Assembly: GCA_009901575.1 (NCBI GenBank)
Contig: WXYP01000003.1
Location: 372,001 to 436,000 of the forward strand
Length of the DNA: 64,000 nucleotides
From: Flavobacteriaceae bacterium R38
GTDB lineage: Bacteria > Bacteroidota > Bacteroidia > Flavobacteriales > Flavobacteriaceae
Direction: 5' to 3'
In this document: piece after piece, positions 7,792-17,357 of the stretch
Layout of the letters: each line of letters begins with the position of its first letter
Position numbering within the stretch: position 1 is the stretch's first letter
Translations under genes and position numbers: made by a program
Notes under the pieces: model-generated
Database searches by the model: none
What the model saw: the letters and a program-made list of their open reading frames with translations, nothing else
Told to the model about the DNA's origin: nothing

Positions 7792-9855
7792 TTAGTTAAA
7801 ATCCTGATCAGAGATACCTTCGTTTACTTTAATTTCATTGATTTTAAGTTCTAAACTCTGAGGGCCTAATGATCGAGTAATCTTAAAAGGGAATTTAATT
7901 CCGTTTACTTCTTTGTAATCACTATAGGTAGTAGTAACTGTAACCTCTTGTCCGGTTGGAGCTTTTTGCACATCTACTTCTTTTACTTTTAATCCTGAAG
8001 CAATATCATAATAAGCTACTTTCCCTTCTCTTAATTGAACTACATAAGCTTCTTTACCATCTACAGCTTCAATGCGTTCTATTTTTGCATTAGAAATGGC
8101 GAGTTCAGGAAATGGTAAGGCATCAATTTTTGCATTTTTTATTTGTTCATCAGAAAAGTCAATTTTTTGACCTTGTGCCATCGTATAACCATTTTCACGA
8201 TTAAAAGCAGTTTTTTGGACAACATTTCCACCAAAACTTATAACATCTGCAGATTGATTCTGAGCAGTTCTTTTTAATTCTATACCTAGAGAAGCTCCAT
8301 TTACACTGGCTTCTGCAATCATGTAAACAGATTTGATTGCTTCTGCAGCAGTTTTTCCTCCAATAGCATCAAAATACTTATCAAATACAGTAGCAGCGGT
8401 TAAACCTTCAGGAAGAGGTTTGTCGTAATTAGGTTTTTCAGTAGAAGCGCCATATTTATCAAAATATTGAACGGGAATTTTCTTTCCGTTAAAACTTACT
8501 TTGTTAAGATTCTCTAATACCTCACTTCCTTTACCCGTAACAACAATTTTTGCATTAGCTAGGGTGAAGTATTTTTTTGATGCTTCTAAAACCTCATTTA
8601 CAGTTACATTGTTTATTTTTTCTAAATAAGTCTGATAAAAGTCTTTAGGTAAATCCTGAGTTTCAATATTTAATGCATAGTTGGCAATAGTCTGAGGGCG
8701 TTCTAGAGCACGTACAAACCTTCCAACATATTTTGCTTTAGTATTACTCAAATCTTCTTGAGAAACAGGCTCAGTAATTATTCTGTTAATTTCATCAAGA
8801 AAAGCTACAACTGCACTATCTGTCACAGCATTTCTAACACTAGCTGAAGCTCTAAAAGTAGACGATGTGTATTTATTAGTGCCAATTCCGGAATAAGCAC
8901 CATACGTATATCCTTTGTCTTCACGTAAATTTAAAAATAAACGACCTTCTCCGCCTCCGCCTAAAATTTCATTAGCGATAAGTGCAGGGAAATAATCCGG
9001 ATCTTTAATTTTAAGATTGATAGTGTTTTGAACAGCTATTTCAGATTGAACAGCATTTGGTGTATCTATAAAATTAATTTGCGTGTATTGAGCATTTGAT
9101 GGTTCTGAATAAGTTAAAGAAGGCGGACTGGCCTTAACCCATGAACTAAAATACTTTTTTACTTGCTTTTTAACATCTTTAAATGCGATATCACCAATTA
9201 CCACTAAGTATGCTTTTCCTGGGACAAAGTAATTTCTGTAATAGTCTTTAACATCATTTAAATTTACATTGTTAACAGTTTCTTTAGTAATGAACTCTCC
9301 ATTAGGATGATCTTTACCATAAGCTAAAACGCTTTCTACTCTTCTTGCAGTATTGGCAACACTTTTCTCATTAGATTTTAAATTATCTAGTATAATGTTA
9401 CGTTCTTTTTCTAGTTCTTCTTCAGAAAAATTAGGGTTTAAAGCTGCATCAGCAAACAACTCTAAGATGCGTTCTGAATATTTCGAAAGGCCGCTGGCAA
9501 AACCACCGTTTGATCCAATATTTATAAAAGCACCTAAAAAGTCTACTTCATCATTAAAGCTATCTTTATCAATATTAGTAGATCCTTTCCCTAATAAACT
9601 TCCGGTTAATTGACTAACTCCGGCTTTGTCTCCTTCAATAACCGGAGGATTATCTAATCTTAAACTATAAGAGACTCTAGGTAATTTATGATTTTCTACA
9701 ACCAAAACTTTAAGTCCGTTAGCTAAATCAAAAACCTTAGGCTCTCCCAAATTGATCTCAGGAGCTGGTCCTGGCTGTGGTTGTTTACTTCTATCTATTT
9801 GTGCATTTACTACTATACTACACAATAGTAAAATGCTTGCTATTATTTTTTTCAT
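7792..9855 (-). CDS. M16 family peptidase-like subunit, inactive, with C-terminal LolA-like domain
   Basis: This 687-residue exported protein (signal peptide MKKIIASILLLCSIVVNAQ) has two M16 halves in about residues 35-450. The HxxEH zinc motif is absent; the equivalent stretch reads SQLTGSLLGKG. The second-domain motif GGGGEGRLFLNLRE and the GYTYGAYS segment are kept, as in the substrate-binding subunit of heterodimeric M16B peptidases. Residues from about 480 on form an extra domain of beta-strand pattern (YSDYKEVNGIKFPF), resembling outer-membrane lipoprotein-sorting/LolA-like domains. It follows the active partner after 5 bp, so the two probably act as a periplasmic heterodimer. Confidence 0.88.
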   Translation of the reverse strand: MKKIIASILLLCSIVVNAQIDRSKQPQPGPAPEINLGEPKVFDLANGLKVLVVENHKLPRVSYSLRLDNPPVIEGDKAGVSQLTGSLLGKGSTNIDKDSFNDEVDFLGAFINIGSNGGFASGLSKYSERILELFADAALNPNFSEEELEKERNIILDNLKSNEKSVANTARRVESVLAYGKDHPNGEFITKETVNNVNLNDVKDYYRNYFVPGKAYLVVIGDIAFKDVKKQVKKYFSSWVKASPPSLTYSEPSNAQYTQINFIDTPNAVQSEIAVQNTINLKIKDPDYFPALIANEILGGGGEGRLFLNLREDKGYTYGAYSGIGTNKYTSSTFRASASVRNAVTDSAVVAFLDEINRIITEPVSQEDLSNTKAKYVGRFVRALERPQTIANYALNIETQDLPKDFYQTYLEKINNVTVNEVLEASKKYFTLANAKIVVTGKGSEVLENLNKVSFNGKKIPVQYFDKYGASTEKPNYDKPLPEGLTAATVFDKYFDAIGGKTAAEAIKSVYMIAEASVNGASLGIELKRTAQNQSADVISFGGNVVQKTAFNRENGYTMAQGQKIDFSDEQIKNAKIDALPFPELAISNAKIERIEAVDGKEAYVVQLREGKVAYYDIASGLKVKEVDVQKAPTGQEVTVTTTYSDYKEVNGIKFPFKITRSLGPQSLELKINEIKVNEGISDQDFN

Positions 9856-9860
9856 CGCTT

Positions 9861-11186
9861 TTATTTTTCAGTTTCTGTTGGTTTAGGTAAGTAGTCTAAA
9901 AGTAATCGTTGATTTTTATTTAGATACTTATTGGCTACTTCCCGAATTTCTTCTCTTGTGACAGTACGGTATATATCAATTTCTGTATTGATCAAATTAG
10001 TATCTCCGTATAACAAGTAAAAATTTGCTAATGAACCCGCAATTCCTTCAATACTGGAATTAGAATTGACGAATTGGTTTTCAAACTGATTTTGTAATTT
10101 TTCAAAATCTCTTTCAGAAATTAAATCGGTTTTTATTTTTTCGATTTCATCATCCATTTCTGCCAATAGACTCTCTGTAGTATTTTCTCCTTGGGGTAAT
10201 GCAAAAAGAGCATAAGTCCCATAATCTTCCTGGCTAATATTTACTGCCTGAACAGCTAATGCCATTTTTTTATCATCTACTAATCTTTTATATAATTTTG
10301 AACTGTTTCCTCCACTTAAATAAGAAGAAATCATATCTAAAACACGCGAATCACGCGTCTTAAAAGAAGGAGTTCTGTATGCTGCAATAATAGCAGGGAT
10401 TTGAATATTTGGATCGTAAGCTTTGGCTCTAAACTCAGAGGTTATAGGATCTTCTTTAGGAAGATTTCTGGTAACTTCTGCACCTCTGGGAATGGGTCCG
10501 AAATAATCTTGAACCATTTTTTTAGTTTCTTCTATTTTTATATCCCCTGCAACTACTAAAACAGCATTATTAGGAACATAGAACTTTTTATTGAATGCCA
10601 AAAACTCATCTAAAGTAGCAGCATCAAGATGTTCTAAAGAACCTATGGTAGCCCAGCGATACGGATGCTTTTTAAACATATTCTTTTTTATCTCAGCCAG
10701 AATACCGCCATAAGGTTGATTGTCTACACGTAATCTTTTTTCTTCTTTAACAACTTCATTTTGTGTGTCTACACCTATCTGGTTGATGATGGGATGTAAT
10801 AAACGTTCAGATTCCATCCATAGGCCTAATTCCAAATTATTAGATGGAAATATCTCGTAGTAATAAGTTCTGTCATCATTTGTAGTAGCGTTATTTGTAC
10901 CACCATTAGAACTTACTATTTTAAACCATTCACCACGTTCAATGTTTTTAGTCCCCTCAAATAAAAGATGCTCAAAAAAGTGCGCGAATCCCGTTCTTTC
11001 AGGATCTTCATCTTTGGCTCCTACGTGATATGATACAGACGTGATAACAACAGGAGCGTTATTATCTTGATGCAGAATAACATGTAAACCGTTATCCAGA
11101 TCGTATTCTTCAAAAGCTACTTCTTGCGCATTGGCAGTAAAACCTAATAATGCTGCAGAAGCAAGCAGTGCTAACCTTTTTTTCAT
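9861..11186 (-). CDS. M16 family zinc metallopeptidase, catalytic subunit
   Basis: This 441-residue exported peptidase has the inverted zinc motif HFFEH (about residue 70) and a downstream NEVVKEEKR segment supplying the third ligand glutamate. I set the start at 11186 (MKKRLALLASAALLGFTANA), a standard signal peptide; the ATG at 11216 would add a basic decapeptide before it. It is the first gene of a two-gene operon with the inactive subunit. A TACTTTTG promoter element lies about 100 bp upstream. The substrate is unknown; relatives degrade peptides in the periplasm. Confidence 0.92.
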   Translation of the reverse strand: MKKRLALLASAALLGFTANAQEVAFEEYDLDNGLHVILHQDNNAPVVITSVSYHVGAKDEDPERTGFAHFFEHLLFEGTKNIERGEWFKIVSSNGGTNNATTNDDRTYYYEIFPSNNLELGLWMESERLLHPIINQIGVDTQNEVVKEEKRLRVDNQPYGGILAEIKKNMFKKHPYRWATIGSLEHLDAATLDEFLAFNKKFYVPNNAVLVVAGDIKIEETKKMVQDYFGPIPRGAEVTRNLPKEDPITSEFRAKAYDPNIQIPAIIAAYRTPSFKTRDSRVLDMISSYLSGGNSSKLYKRLVDDKKMALAVQAVNISQEDYGTYALFALPQGENTTESLLAEMDDEIEKIKTDLISERDFEKLQNQFENQFVNSNSSIEGIAGSLANFYLLYGDTNLINTEIDIYRTVTREEIREVANKYLNKNQRLLLDYLPKPTETEK

Positions 11187-11287
11187 TTTTTTCTTTAAAT
11201 TTTTAAAATATTTCAAAATTTTCTTTTGATAAGACTACAAAGGGAGTAAGTTGTTACAAAAATCTGCAACAAATTTTTTTGTAAAAA

Positions 11288-11295
11288 CAAAAGTA
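11288..11295 (-). promoter_or_regulatory. -7 promoter element for the M16 operon
   Basis: The minus strand reads TACTTTTG, matching TAnnTTTG, and predicts a leader of about 95 nt for the peptidase operon. Confidence 0.5.
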
Positions 11296-11410
11296 GGCAA
11301 TTAGAAATTTTTCTGAAATGCATTTCACTAAAGATTGAAGTAAAAATAAAGGAACTTTAAATTTTTTTTCGTAATTTAAGTCTTGATAATCAATAAATTA
11401 AAGAATCAAG

Positions 11411-11875
11411 ATGAAAACACAAAGAATTCACATTCGTTATGGACTGGTTGTAGCAATTGTGTTGATTGCTTATTTTTTAATCGTTAAAGAGTTTGGTTTA
11501 CATGAAAATCCGTGGTTAAGATTACTCAATGGTGCTATAGTAGCCTACGGTATTTATGCCTCCATTCGCTTTAGGAGATTGGTAGAGAAAGATCAATTTA
11601 ATTATTTAAAAGGATGTATGACGGGCTTGCTTACAGGATTGATAGCAACATTAACTTTCATTTTGTTTATGGCTGTTTACATGTTTCATATTGATCCTGC
11701 ATTTACAGAAAAAATACTTAATAACTGGATGAGTGATTACTATCAAGGACCGGGAATATTATTATTTATATTGACGATAGAAGGAATAGCTTCCAGTCTT
11801 GTTTTAACCCTAACATTTATGCAAAAATTTAAACCTAGCTGGAATACTTCAAAAAAAGCAACTCAAAAGGCATAA
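11411..11875 (+). CDS. DUF4199 family membrane protein
   Basis: This 154-residue protein has four predicted membrane helices (about residues 8-28, 35-55, 70-95 and 115-140), starting with MKTQRIHIRYGLVVAIVLIAY. The layout fits the Bacteroidota DUF4199 family, whose function is unknown. The C-terminal tail is short and basic. It stands alone between divergent M16 genes and the rplU promoter. Confidence 0.75.
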   Translation: MKTQRIHIRYGLVVAIVLIAYFLIVKEFGLHENPWLRLLNGAIVAYGIYASIRFRRLVEKDQFNYLKGCMTGLLTGLIATLTFILFMAVYMFHIDPAFTEKILNNWMSDYYQGPGILLFILTIEGIASSLVLTLTFMQKFKPSWNTSKKATQKA

Positions 11876-11879
11876 AACA

Positions 11880-11910
11880 TTTGTAGTTTAATGAATTAGC
11901 AGTATATTTG
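11880..11910 (+). promoter_or_regulatory. Promoter of rplU-rpmA
   Basis: TTTG (11880-11883), a 19-bp spacer and TATATTTG (11903-11910) give the best complete Bacteroidota sigma-ABfr type promoter in the window. The predicted leader to rplU is about 55 nt. Ribosomal protein genes usually have near-consensus promoters. Confidence 0.85.
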
Positions 11911-11971
11911 CACCCGCTTATAATTTTACGTTATGAGCTTTTAGAAATTAATTTTAATTAAACGATACGCT

Positions 11972-12547
11972 ATGTATGCAATTGTAGAGATAGCAGGGCA
12001 GCAATTTAAAGTTGCAAAAGATCAAAAGGTTTTTGTTCATCGTTTGGCTGCAGAAGAAGGTAAGAAAGTAACTTTCGACAACGTTCTTTTGTTAGACGAT
12101 AACGGGAAAGTAACCATTGGCGCCCCAGCTATAGACGGAGCCGCAGTAGAGGCAAAAGTCGTAAAGCACCTTAAAGGTGATAAAGTGATCGTATTTAAAA
12201 AGAAAAGACGAAAAGGATACCGTGTAAAGAATGGTCATCGTCAATCTTTAACAGAAATCACTATTGAAGGTATTAAAGCTTCAGGAGCTAAAAAAGCAAA
12301 AGCTGCAGCAACAAAAGCTGAAAAACCTGCTGCTAAAGCAGAAAAGGCAACTCCTGCACCAAAAGCAGAAGCAAAGAAAGAAACTAAAAAAGCACCTGTA
12401 GCCAAAAAGGCTGCTGCTCCAAAAGCAAAAGCTGATGATTTGAGTAGTAAAACAGTTGCTGAATTAAAAGAGATAGCTAAAAGTAAAGGTATCGAAGGAA
12501 TTTCTTCAATGAAGAAAGCAGATTTGATAGCAGCTTTAAGCAAGTAA
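11972..12547 (+). CDS. rplU: Large ribosomal subunit protein bL21, with C-terminal extension
   Basis: Residues 1-103 are a full bL21 ([14 protein letters not shown] to [16 protein letters not shown]). Residues 105-155 form an Ala/Lys/Pro-rich linker, and about residues 156-191 ([31 protein letters not shown]) look like a SAP/Rho-N helix-extension-helix nucleic-acid-binding unit. Plain bL21 is about 103 residues, so this one nearly doubles the length; extended forms occur in Bacteroidota. It is followed 20 bp later by rpmA. Confidence 0.95.
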   Translation: MYAIVEIAGQQFKVAKDQKVFVHRLAAEEGKKVTFDNVLLLDDNGKVTIGAPAIDGAAVEAKVVKHLKGDKVIVFKKKRRKGYRVKNGHRQSLTEITIEGIKASGAKKAKAAATKAEKPAAKAEKATPAPKAEAKKETKKAPVAKKAAAPKAKADDLSSKTVAELKEIAKSKGIEGISSMKKADLIAALSK

Positions 12548-12567
12548 TTAATTAAAACTGAAACAAA

Positions 12568-12828
12568 ATGGCTCACAAAAAAGGAGTTGGTAGTTCTAAG
12601 AACGGTAGAGAATCAGAATCGAAACGACTAGGAGTTAAGATTTTTGGAGGGCAAGCTGCTATTGCTGGAAATATCATTGTAAGACAACGTGGTACTGCTC
12701 ATCACCCAGGTGAGAATGTATATATGGGGAAAGACCATACATTACATGCTAAAGTTGACGGTCTTGTTAAATTTACAAGAAAGAAAGACAATAAATCATA
12801 TGTTTCTATAGAACCTTTCCAGGCTTAA
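12568..12828 (+). CDS. rpmA: Large ribosomal subunit protein bL27
   Basis: This 86-residue protein starts [20 protein letters not shown], the form without an N-terminal cleavage extension, and contains the conserved [17 protein letters not shown] and [14 protein letters not shown] motifs. It lies near the peptidyl-transferase centre of the ribosome. It shares the rplU promoter and is closed by a strong terminator. Confidence 0.98.
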   Translation: MAHKKGVGSSKNGRESESKRLGVKIFGGQAAIAGNIIVRQRGTAHHPGENVYMGKDHTLHAKVDGLVKFTRKKDNKSYVSIEPFQA

Positions 12829-12850
12829 GAAATATAGTTTTAGAAAATAT

Positions 12851-12887
12851 AAACCTTCTTCGTTTTTTACGGAGAAGGTTTTTTTGT
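12851..12887 (+). terminator. Terminator of rplU-rpmA
   Basis: The stem AAACCTTCT/AGAAGGTTT has a 13-nt loop followed by a T7 run, 23 bp after the rpmA stop codon. Confidence 0.88.
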
Positions 12888-12936
12888 TTTTTTATTATCT
12901 TTATGAAGATTGCTTTTCCATTAAAAAAACAGGTGT

Positions 12937-13191
12937 ATGATTCATTTCAGAACTGAAATAAGAAATTCTCCAAAAGAACAGACTCTTAAAATTTACTTGA
13001 CTAATGTTGGTTTGAATGATGAGGTGAAAAAGAAACTGGAAGGTTTTGATGAAATAAAATTAATTGAAATCAGGGAAACTATGGGGCGTAATCGCGTCTC
13101 TGAAAATATAACAGTTTTTAGGAAAGAAGGAATAGATATTAATGTTTTAAAAACAAAAATTGATGATCATTTAGAACGTTATTTTGAGTAA
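12937..13191 (+). CDS. Small protein of unknown function (84 aa)
   Basis: I do not recognise this protein. It begins MIHFRTEIRNSPKEQ and has an alternating strand-helix-strand pattern with many charged residues, no cysteine, and no signal or membrane segment. The pattern (IYLTNVGLND...KLIEIRETMGR...DDHLERYF) suggests a small soluble alpha/beta fold. It starts after the rpmA terminator and stands alone. Codon use resembles its neighbours, so it is likely a real gene. Confidence 0.6.
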   Translation: MIHFRTEIRNSPKEQTLKIYLTNVGLNDEVKKKLEGFDEIKLIEIRETMGRNRVSENITVFRKEGIDINVLKTKIDDHLERYFE

Positions 13192-13310
13192 TAGACATTT
13201 TTTGAATTATTATTCCTCGGTTATTTTTCGACTACTTTAAAAAAAGCGTTACTATAATTATTTATTTAACATTAAATAATGGTAATTCATTTTATCTAAA
13301 ATCGTAAATC

Positions 13311-13340
13311 AAAAAACCCTCACTTTTCAGCAAGGGTTCT
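13311..13340 (-). terminator. Terminator of ahcY
   Basis: The stem AACCCT/AGGGTT has a 12-nt loop. On the minus strand it is followed by a T6 run. It lies 35 bp beyond the ahcY stop codon. Confidence 0.75.
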
Positions 13341-13374
13341 TTATCTCAATTCTCACTTCTAAAAGCGAAGCGGT

Positions 13375-14685
13375 CTAATATCTATAGTATTCAGGTTTAA
13401 ACGGACCTTCTACTTTAACTCCGATGTATTCAGCCTGATCTTCTTTTAATTCAGTAAGCTCAACACCTATTTTAGCCAAGTGAAGTTTTGCTACTTTTTC
13501 ATCTAAGTGCTTAGGTAGCATATATACTTCATTTTTGTAATTTTCGATATTGTTCCAAAGCTCTATTTGCGCTAATGTTTGGTTAGTAAATGAATTACTC
13601 ATTACAAAACTTGGGTGCCCTGTAGCACAACCAAGGTTTACCAAACGCCCTTCAGCTAATAAGATAATATCTTTTCCGTTAACGCTGTATTTATCTACCT
13701 GAGGTTTAATCTCAATCTTTTCATGATTGTTATTTAACCAGGCAACATCAATTTCGTTATCAAAGTGACCAATATTACAAACAATAGTTTTGTCTTTCAT
13801 TGCTTCAAAATGCTCACCTCTTACAATGTCTTTGTTTCCTGTAGTAGTAATTACGACATCTGCTTTACCAACTACTGTTTCTAATTTTTTAACTTCAAAT
13901 CCATCCATAGCTGCCTGTAAAGCACAAATAGGATCGATTTCGGTAACAGTTACTATAGAACCAGCTCCTCTGAAAGAAGCAGCTGTTCCTTTACCAACAT
14001 CACCATATCCACAAACAACAACACGCTTACCTGCAAGCATGACATCTGTAGCTCTTCTGATAGCATCAACGGCACTCTCTTTACATCCGTATTTATTATC
14101 AAATTTAGATTTAGTAACAGAGTCATTTACATTAATAGCCGGCATAGGTAGTGTTCCGTTTTTCATTCTGTCATATAAACGGTGAACACCTGTAGTTGTT
14201 TCTTCAGATAATCCGTTAATTCCATCTACTAATTCAGGATATCTGTCTAAAACCATATTGGTAAGATCTCCACCATCATCAAGAATCATGTTTAATGGCT
14301 TTCTGTCTTCTCCAAAGAATAAAGTTTGCTCGATACACCAATCAAATTCTTCTTCATTCATTCCTTTCCAGGCATATACAGGAATACCTGCATCTGCAAT
14401 AGCAGCAGCAGCCTGATCTTGTGTTGAGAAAATATTACAAGAACTCCAGGTAACTTCTGCACCTAAAGCAATTAAGGTTTCTATAAGAACTGCTGTTTGA
14501 ATTGTCATGTGTAAACATCCGGCAATTCGTGCGCCTTTAAGAGGTTGTTCGTCTTTATATTCTTCACGTAGCGACATTAATCCAGGCATTTCTGCCTCTG
14601 CCAATTCAATTTCTTTTCTTCCCCAGGCGGCCAAAGAAATGTCTTTTACTTTATAAGCTACATAAGGAGTTGTTTTGGTACTCAT
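13375..14685 (-). CDS. ahcY: Adenosylhomocysteinase
   Basis: This 436-residue NAD-dependent enzyme hydrolyses S-adenosylhomocysteine to adenosine and homocysteine, relieving product inhibition of methyltransferases. The N-terminal [20 protein letters not shown], the dinucleotide-binding [18 protein letters not shown] and the C-terminal [10 protein letters not shown] (with its NAD-contacting Lys and Tyr) are all present. Length is standard. It has its own TAnnTTTG promoter and terminator. No SAH or SAM riboswitch is visible in the short leader. Confidence 0.98.
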   Translation of the reverse strand: MSTKTTPYVAYKVKDISLAAWGRKEIELAEAEMPGLMSLREEYKDEQPLKGARIAGCLHMTIQTAVLIETLIALGAEVTWSSCNIFSTQDQAAAAIADAGIPVYAWKGMNEEEFDWCIEQTLFFGEDRKPLNMILDDGGDLTNMVLDRYPELVDGINGLSEETTTGVHRLYDRMKNGTLPMPAINVNDSVTKSKFDNKYGCKESAVDAIRRATDVMLAGKRVVVCGYGDVGKGTAASFRGAGSIVTVTEIDPICALQAAMDGFEVKKLETVVGKADVVITTTGNKDIVRGEHFEAMKDKTIVCNIGHFDNEIDVAWLNNNHEKIEIKPQVDKYSVNGKDIILLAEGRLVNLGCATGHPSFVMSNSFTNQTLAQIELWNNIENYKNEVYMLPKHLDEKVAKLHLAKIGVELTELKEDQAEYIGVKVEGPFKPEYYRY

Positions 14686-14756
14686 ATCCTTTTTTATTTT
14701 TATTTTCGTTGAATAAACAGACTAGCTGTTGTTTTTTATTACGATTTTTCAGCTTG

Positions 14757-14764
14757 CAAAGTTA
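14757..14764 (-). promoter_or_regulatory. -7 promoter element for ahcY
   Basis: The minus strand reads TAACTTTG, matching TAnnTTTG, 71 nt before the ahcY start. It lies in the 99-bp divergent region shared with the phosphopantetheinyl transferase gene. Confidence 0.55.
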
Positions 14765-14784
14765 CATAATAACTTTTAGAATAC

Positions 14785-15408
14785 ATGCCTCTTTACAAAA
14801 GTATAACAGTAAATCACCATACTAAAGTCCTGATATGGAGGATTGAAGAATCAGAAGAAAAACTAAATGAAGATATTAACCTGACGCTTCATTGCAAAGA
14901 ACGGATTGCATCTATGAAATCTGAACTGCACCGTCGCGGATTTTTAAGTGTTCGGCAATTGTTAAAAGTAGCCGGATATGAAGCTTCAGATTTGAATTAT
15001 GATACAGAAGGCAGGCCACATCTTAGTGATAAAAAAAAGATTTCTATCACACATTCTTTTCAATTTTCGGCAATTATAATCAGTGATGAAATTGTTGGGA
15101 TTGATATTGAAAAACAAAGAAGCAAAATTAAAAATATAGCTTCAAAATTTACAGAAGATGAGTTTGCATTTATTTCTGAAGATGATGAAATTGAAATGCT
15201 TACCTACATATGGTGTATAAAAGAAAGTTTATATAAGGCTTATGCTACTGCCGGAATAAGCTTTAAAGAACATATACGAATAACGCCTTTTTCTTTGAAT
15301 GATGTATCTGGAAAGGCCTGTGTTGATCATAAAGGAAAGAAAGAGAATTATCAGGTTTATTTTTTAACATTTGACGGATTTAGCTGTGCATACGCTTTAA
15401 AAATATAA
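14785..15408 (+). CDS. 4'-phosphopantetheinyl transferase family protein
   Basis: This 207-residue Sfp/AcpT-type enzyme transfers the phosphopantetheine arm of CoA to carrier proteins. The motifs are ISITHSF (about residue 89), the Mg-binding VGIDIEKQR (about residue 109), and WCIKESLYKAY (about residue 145), in the canonical order. The acceptor is unknown. The stop overlaps the next start by one base (TAATG), so it is coupled to the GGGP synthase gene. It is divergent from ahcY. Confidence 0.9.
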   Translation: MPLYKSITVNHHTKVLIWRIEESEEKLNEDINLTLHCKERIASMKSELHRRGFLSVRQLLKVAGYEASDLNYDTEGRPHLSDKKKISITHSFQFSAIIISDEIVGIDIEKQRSKIKNIASKFTEDEFAFISEDDEIEMLTYIWCIKESLYKAYATAGISFKEHIRITPFSLNDVSGKACVDHKGKKENYQVYFLTFDGFSCAYALKI

Positions 15409-16157
15409 TGAATACTATTTACCAACATATCAAAAACGCCAGGGTTAATAAAGAAAAATTATTAGCAGTATTGATTGACCCTGATAAAGTAGATATAAAT
15501 GAACTGCAGGGCTTTGTACAAAAAGTAAATCAATCGATTGCAACACATATTTTTGTTGGAGGCAGTAAAGTAGAGGAAGGAGTAACGCAGTTGGTTGTGC
15601 AACAGATTAAAAAGTATACAACTTTACCTCTTGTTTTATTTCCTGGTGATGAAAGTCAGATTAGTAATGATGCAGACGGCATCTTGTTTTTGTCATTATT
15701 ATCAGGAAGAAATACGGAGTATTTGATTGATCAGCATGTCAGAGCAGTTCCTAAGTTGTTAGACAGCAACCTAGAGATTATTTCTACTTCTTATTTACTT
15801 ATTGATGGGGGAACAGAAACATCTACCCAAAAAGTAAGCAACACAAAGCCATTGGATAAAAACAATCAAGATTTAATTATAAACACCGCTTTGGCGGGTC
15901 AGTTTTTAGGGCATCAATTGATATATCTTGAAGCAGGGAGTGGGGCTAACACTCCTATTTTTTCTGATACTATCAAACAAGTATATAATAAAGTGTCAAT
16001 TCCTTTAATTGTTGGTGGCGGAATTTCTAATATAGAGCAAATAGAAAAAGCTTATAATTCAGGAGCTACGATGGTAGTTATAGGTACTGCTTTTGAAAGA
16101 GATATTAGTTTTTTTAACGAACTAAAAAAAGAACGAAATCTTAATCCGTCAACATAA
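15408..16157 (+). CDS. Geranylgeranylglyceryl/heptaprenylglyceryl phosphate synthase
   Basis: This 249-residue PcrB/GGGPS-type TIM barrel condenses a polyprenyl diphosphate with glycerol-1-phosphate. It has the N-terminal LLAVLIDPDKVD, the IFVGGSKVEEG loop, the YLEAGSGANTPI segment and the C-terminal phosphate loop VGGGISNIEQ. Bacteroidota carry this archaeal-like enzyme, but their final ether-lipid product is uncertain. It is translationally coupled to the upstream transferase and followed 28 bp later by pnuC. Confidence 0.92.
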   Translation: MNTIYQHIKNARVNKEKLLAVLIDPDKVDINELQGFVQKVNQSIATHIFVGGSKVEEGVTQLVVQQIKKYTTLPLVLFPGDESQISNDADGILFLSLLSGRNTEYLIDQHVRAVPKLLDSNLEIISTSYLLIDGGTETSTQKVSNTKPLDKNNQDLIINTALAGQFLGHQLIYLEAGSGANTPIFSDTIKQVYNKVSIPLIVGGGISNIEQIEKAYNSGATMVVIGTAFERDISFFNELKKERNLNPST

Positions 16158-16185
16158 AAAGTTGTAAAATCAGACCGAAGAGATT

Positions 16186-16833
16186 ATGAATCCCATTTTT
16201 GATTTTCTATTTGGACAATATACAGAGTACGAAACAATAGATATTGTTTTAGAAATCATAGCAGTAATTTTTGGTTTTTTTTCTGTCTGGTTTTCAAAAC
16301 AAAATAATATATGGGTTTATCCTACAGGAATGGTGAGTACAGCTATATTTGTTTATTTACTATTAAAATGGGGGTTGTTGGGTGATATGATGATTAACGC
16401 CTATTATTTTACCATGAGTATTTACGGCTGGTATGTCTGGACAAGAAAAGTAGATCAAACACATTTTACTCCAATTTCTATGACTACCAAAAAAGAAAAA
16501 AAGTTATCAGTAATTATTTTTACAGCTACATTGGTGTTTGTATACGTAGTTTATAAAAGTTTTGACAAGTGGAATGATTGGACAGCTTATGCAGATACGA
16601 TTACTACAGCTATTTTCTTTGTCGGAATGTGGTTAATGGCAAAGCGAAAAATTGAAAATTGGATCTATTGGATTATTGGCGATATTATATCAGTTCCGTT
16701 ATATTTTTATAAAGGTTTAACATTCACAAGTCTTCAATATCTTATATTTACTTTTATTGCAATATTTGGTTACTTAGCATGGAAAAAATACTTAAGCAGT
16801 TCCGGGGTCTCGGAGATGGCATTATCAAAATAG
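16186..16833 (+). CDS. pnuC: Nicotinamide riboside/mononucleotide transporter PnuC
   Basis: This 215-residue inner-membrane protein has about seven helices and the PnuC features YPTGMVSTAIFVYLLLKWG and YGWYVWTRK. It imports nicotinamide riboside for NAD salvage. Its last 55 bp overlap the next gene, a NadR-like nicotinamide riboside kinase. Uptake and phosphorylation (metabolic trapping) are therefore encoded together. Confidence 0.93.
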   Translation: MNPIFDFLFGQYTEYETIDIVLEIIAVIFGFFSVWFSKQNNIWVYPTGMVSTAIFVYLLLKWGLLGDMMINAYYFTMSIYGWYVWTRKVDQTHFTPISMTTKKEKKLSVIIFTATLVFVYVVYKSFDKWNDWTAYADTITTAIFFVGMWLMAKRKIENWIYWIIGDIISVPLYFYKGLTFTSLQYLIFTFIAIFGYLAWKKYLSSSGVSEMALSK

Positions 16834-17357
16834 TATTGTTTGGACCTGAATCGACAGGGAAAACTACGTTGTCAAGACAGTTAGCCGATTATTATAAAAC
16901 ATTATGGGTACCTGAATATGCACGTGAATACCTTCAGGATAAATGGGACAATGTGCAAACAACATGTGAACCTGAAGATTTGTTACCTATTGCAGAAGGG
17001 CAGATACGATGTGAAAATGAATTGACTGAAAAGGTAGCTGAGTTACTTATTTGTGACACTGATTTACTGGAAACAAAAGTATACTCTGAAGCTTACTACG
17101 TAGGAAGTTGCGACCCGTTATTAGAGAAGTATGCTATAGAAAACACATATGACCTTTATTTGTTAACTTATATTGATATTCCCTGGGAAAAAGATGATTT
17201 AAGAGACAAACCGAATGAAAGAGAAAAAATGTTTAATCATTTTAAGAAGGCTTTAGACGATTATGAAAGACCTTACGTTTTGATTAAAGGAACAAGAAAA
17301 GAAAGGTTTGAAACTGCAGTTAAAGCAATAGATCAATTACTTAAAACACGATCATGA
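16779..17357 (+). CDS. NadR-like AAA family ATPase / nicotinamide riboside kinase
   Basis: This 192-residue P-loop kinase has the Walker A motif GPESTGKTT at about residues 22-30. It corresponds to the C-terminal kinase domain of NadR, without the NMN adenylyltransferase or helix-turn-helix parts. It probably phosphorylates the nicotinamide riboside imported by PnuC. The ATG at 16779 gives a 55-bp overlap with pnuC; no other ATG precedes the P-loop, though a shorter non-ATG start cannot be ruled out. It overlaps DUF4301 by 4 bp. Confidence 0.88.
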   Translation: MEKILKQFRGLGDGIIKIVLFGPESTGKTTLSRQLADYYKTLWVPEYAREYLQDKWDNVQTTCEPEDLLPIAEGQIRCENELTEKVAELLICDTDLLETKVYSEAYYVGSCDPLLEKYAIENTYDLYLLTYIDIPWEKDDLRDKPNEREKMFNHFKKALDDYERPYVLIKGTRKERFETAVKAIDQLLKTRS

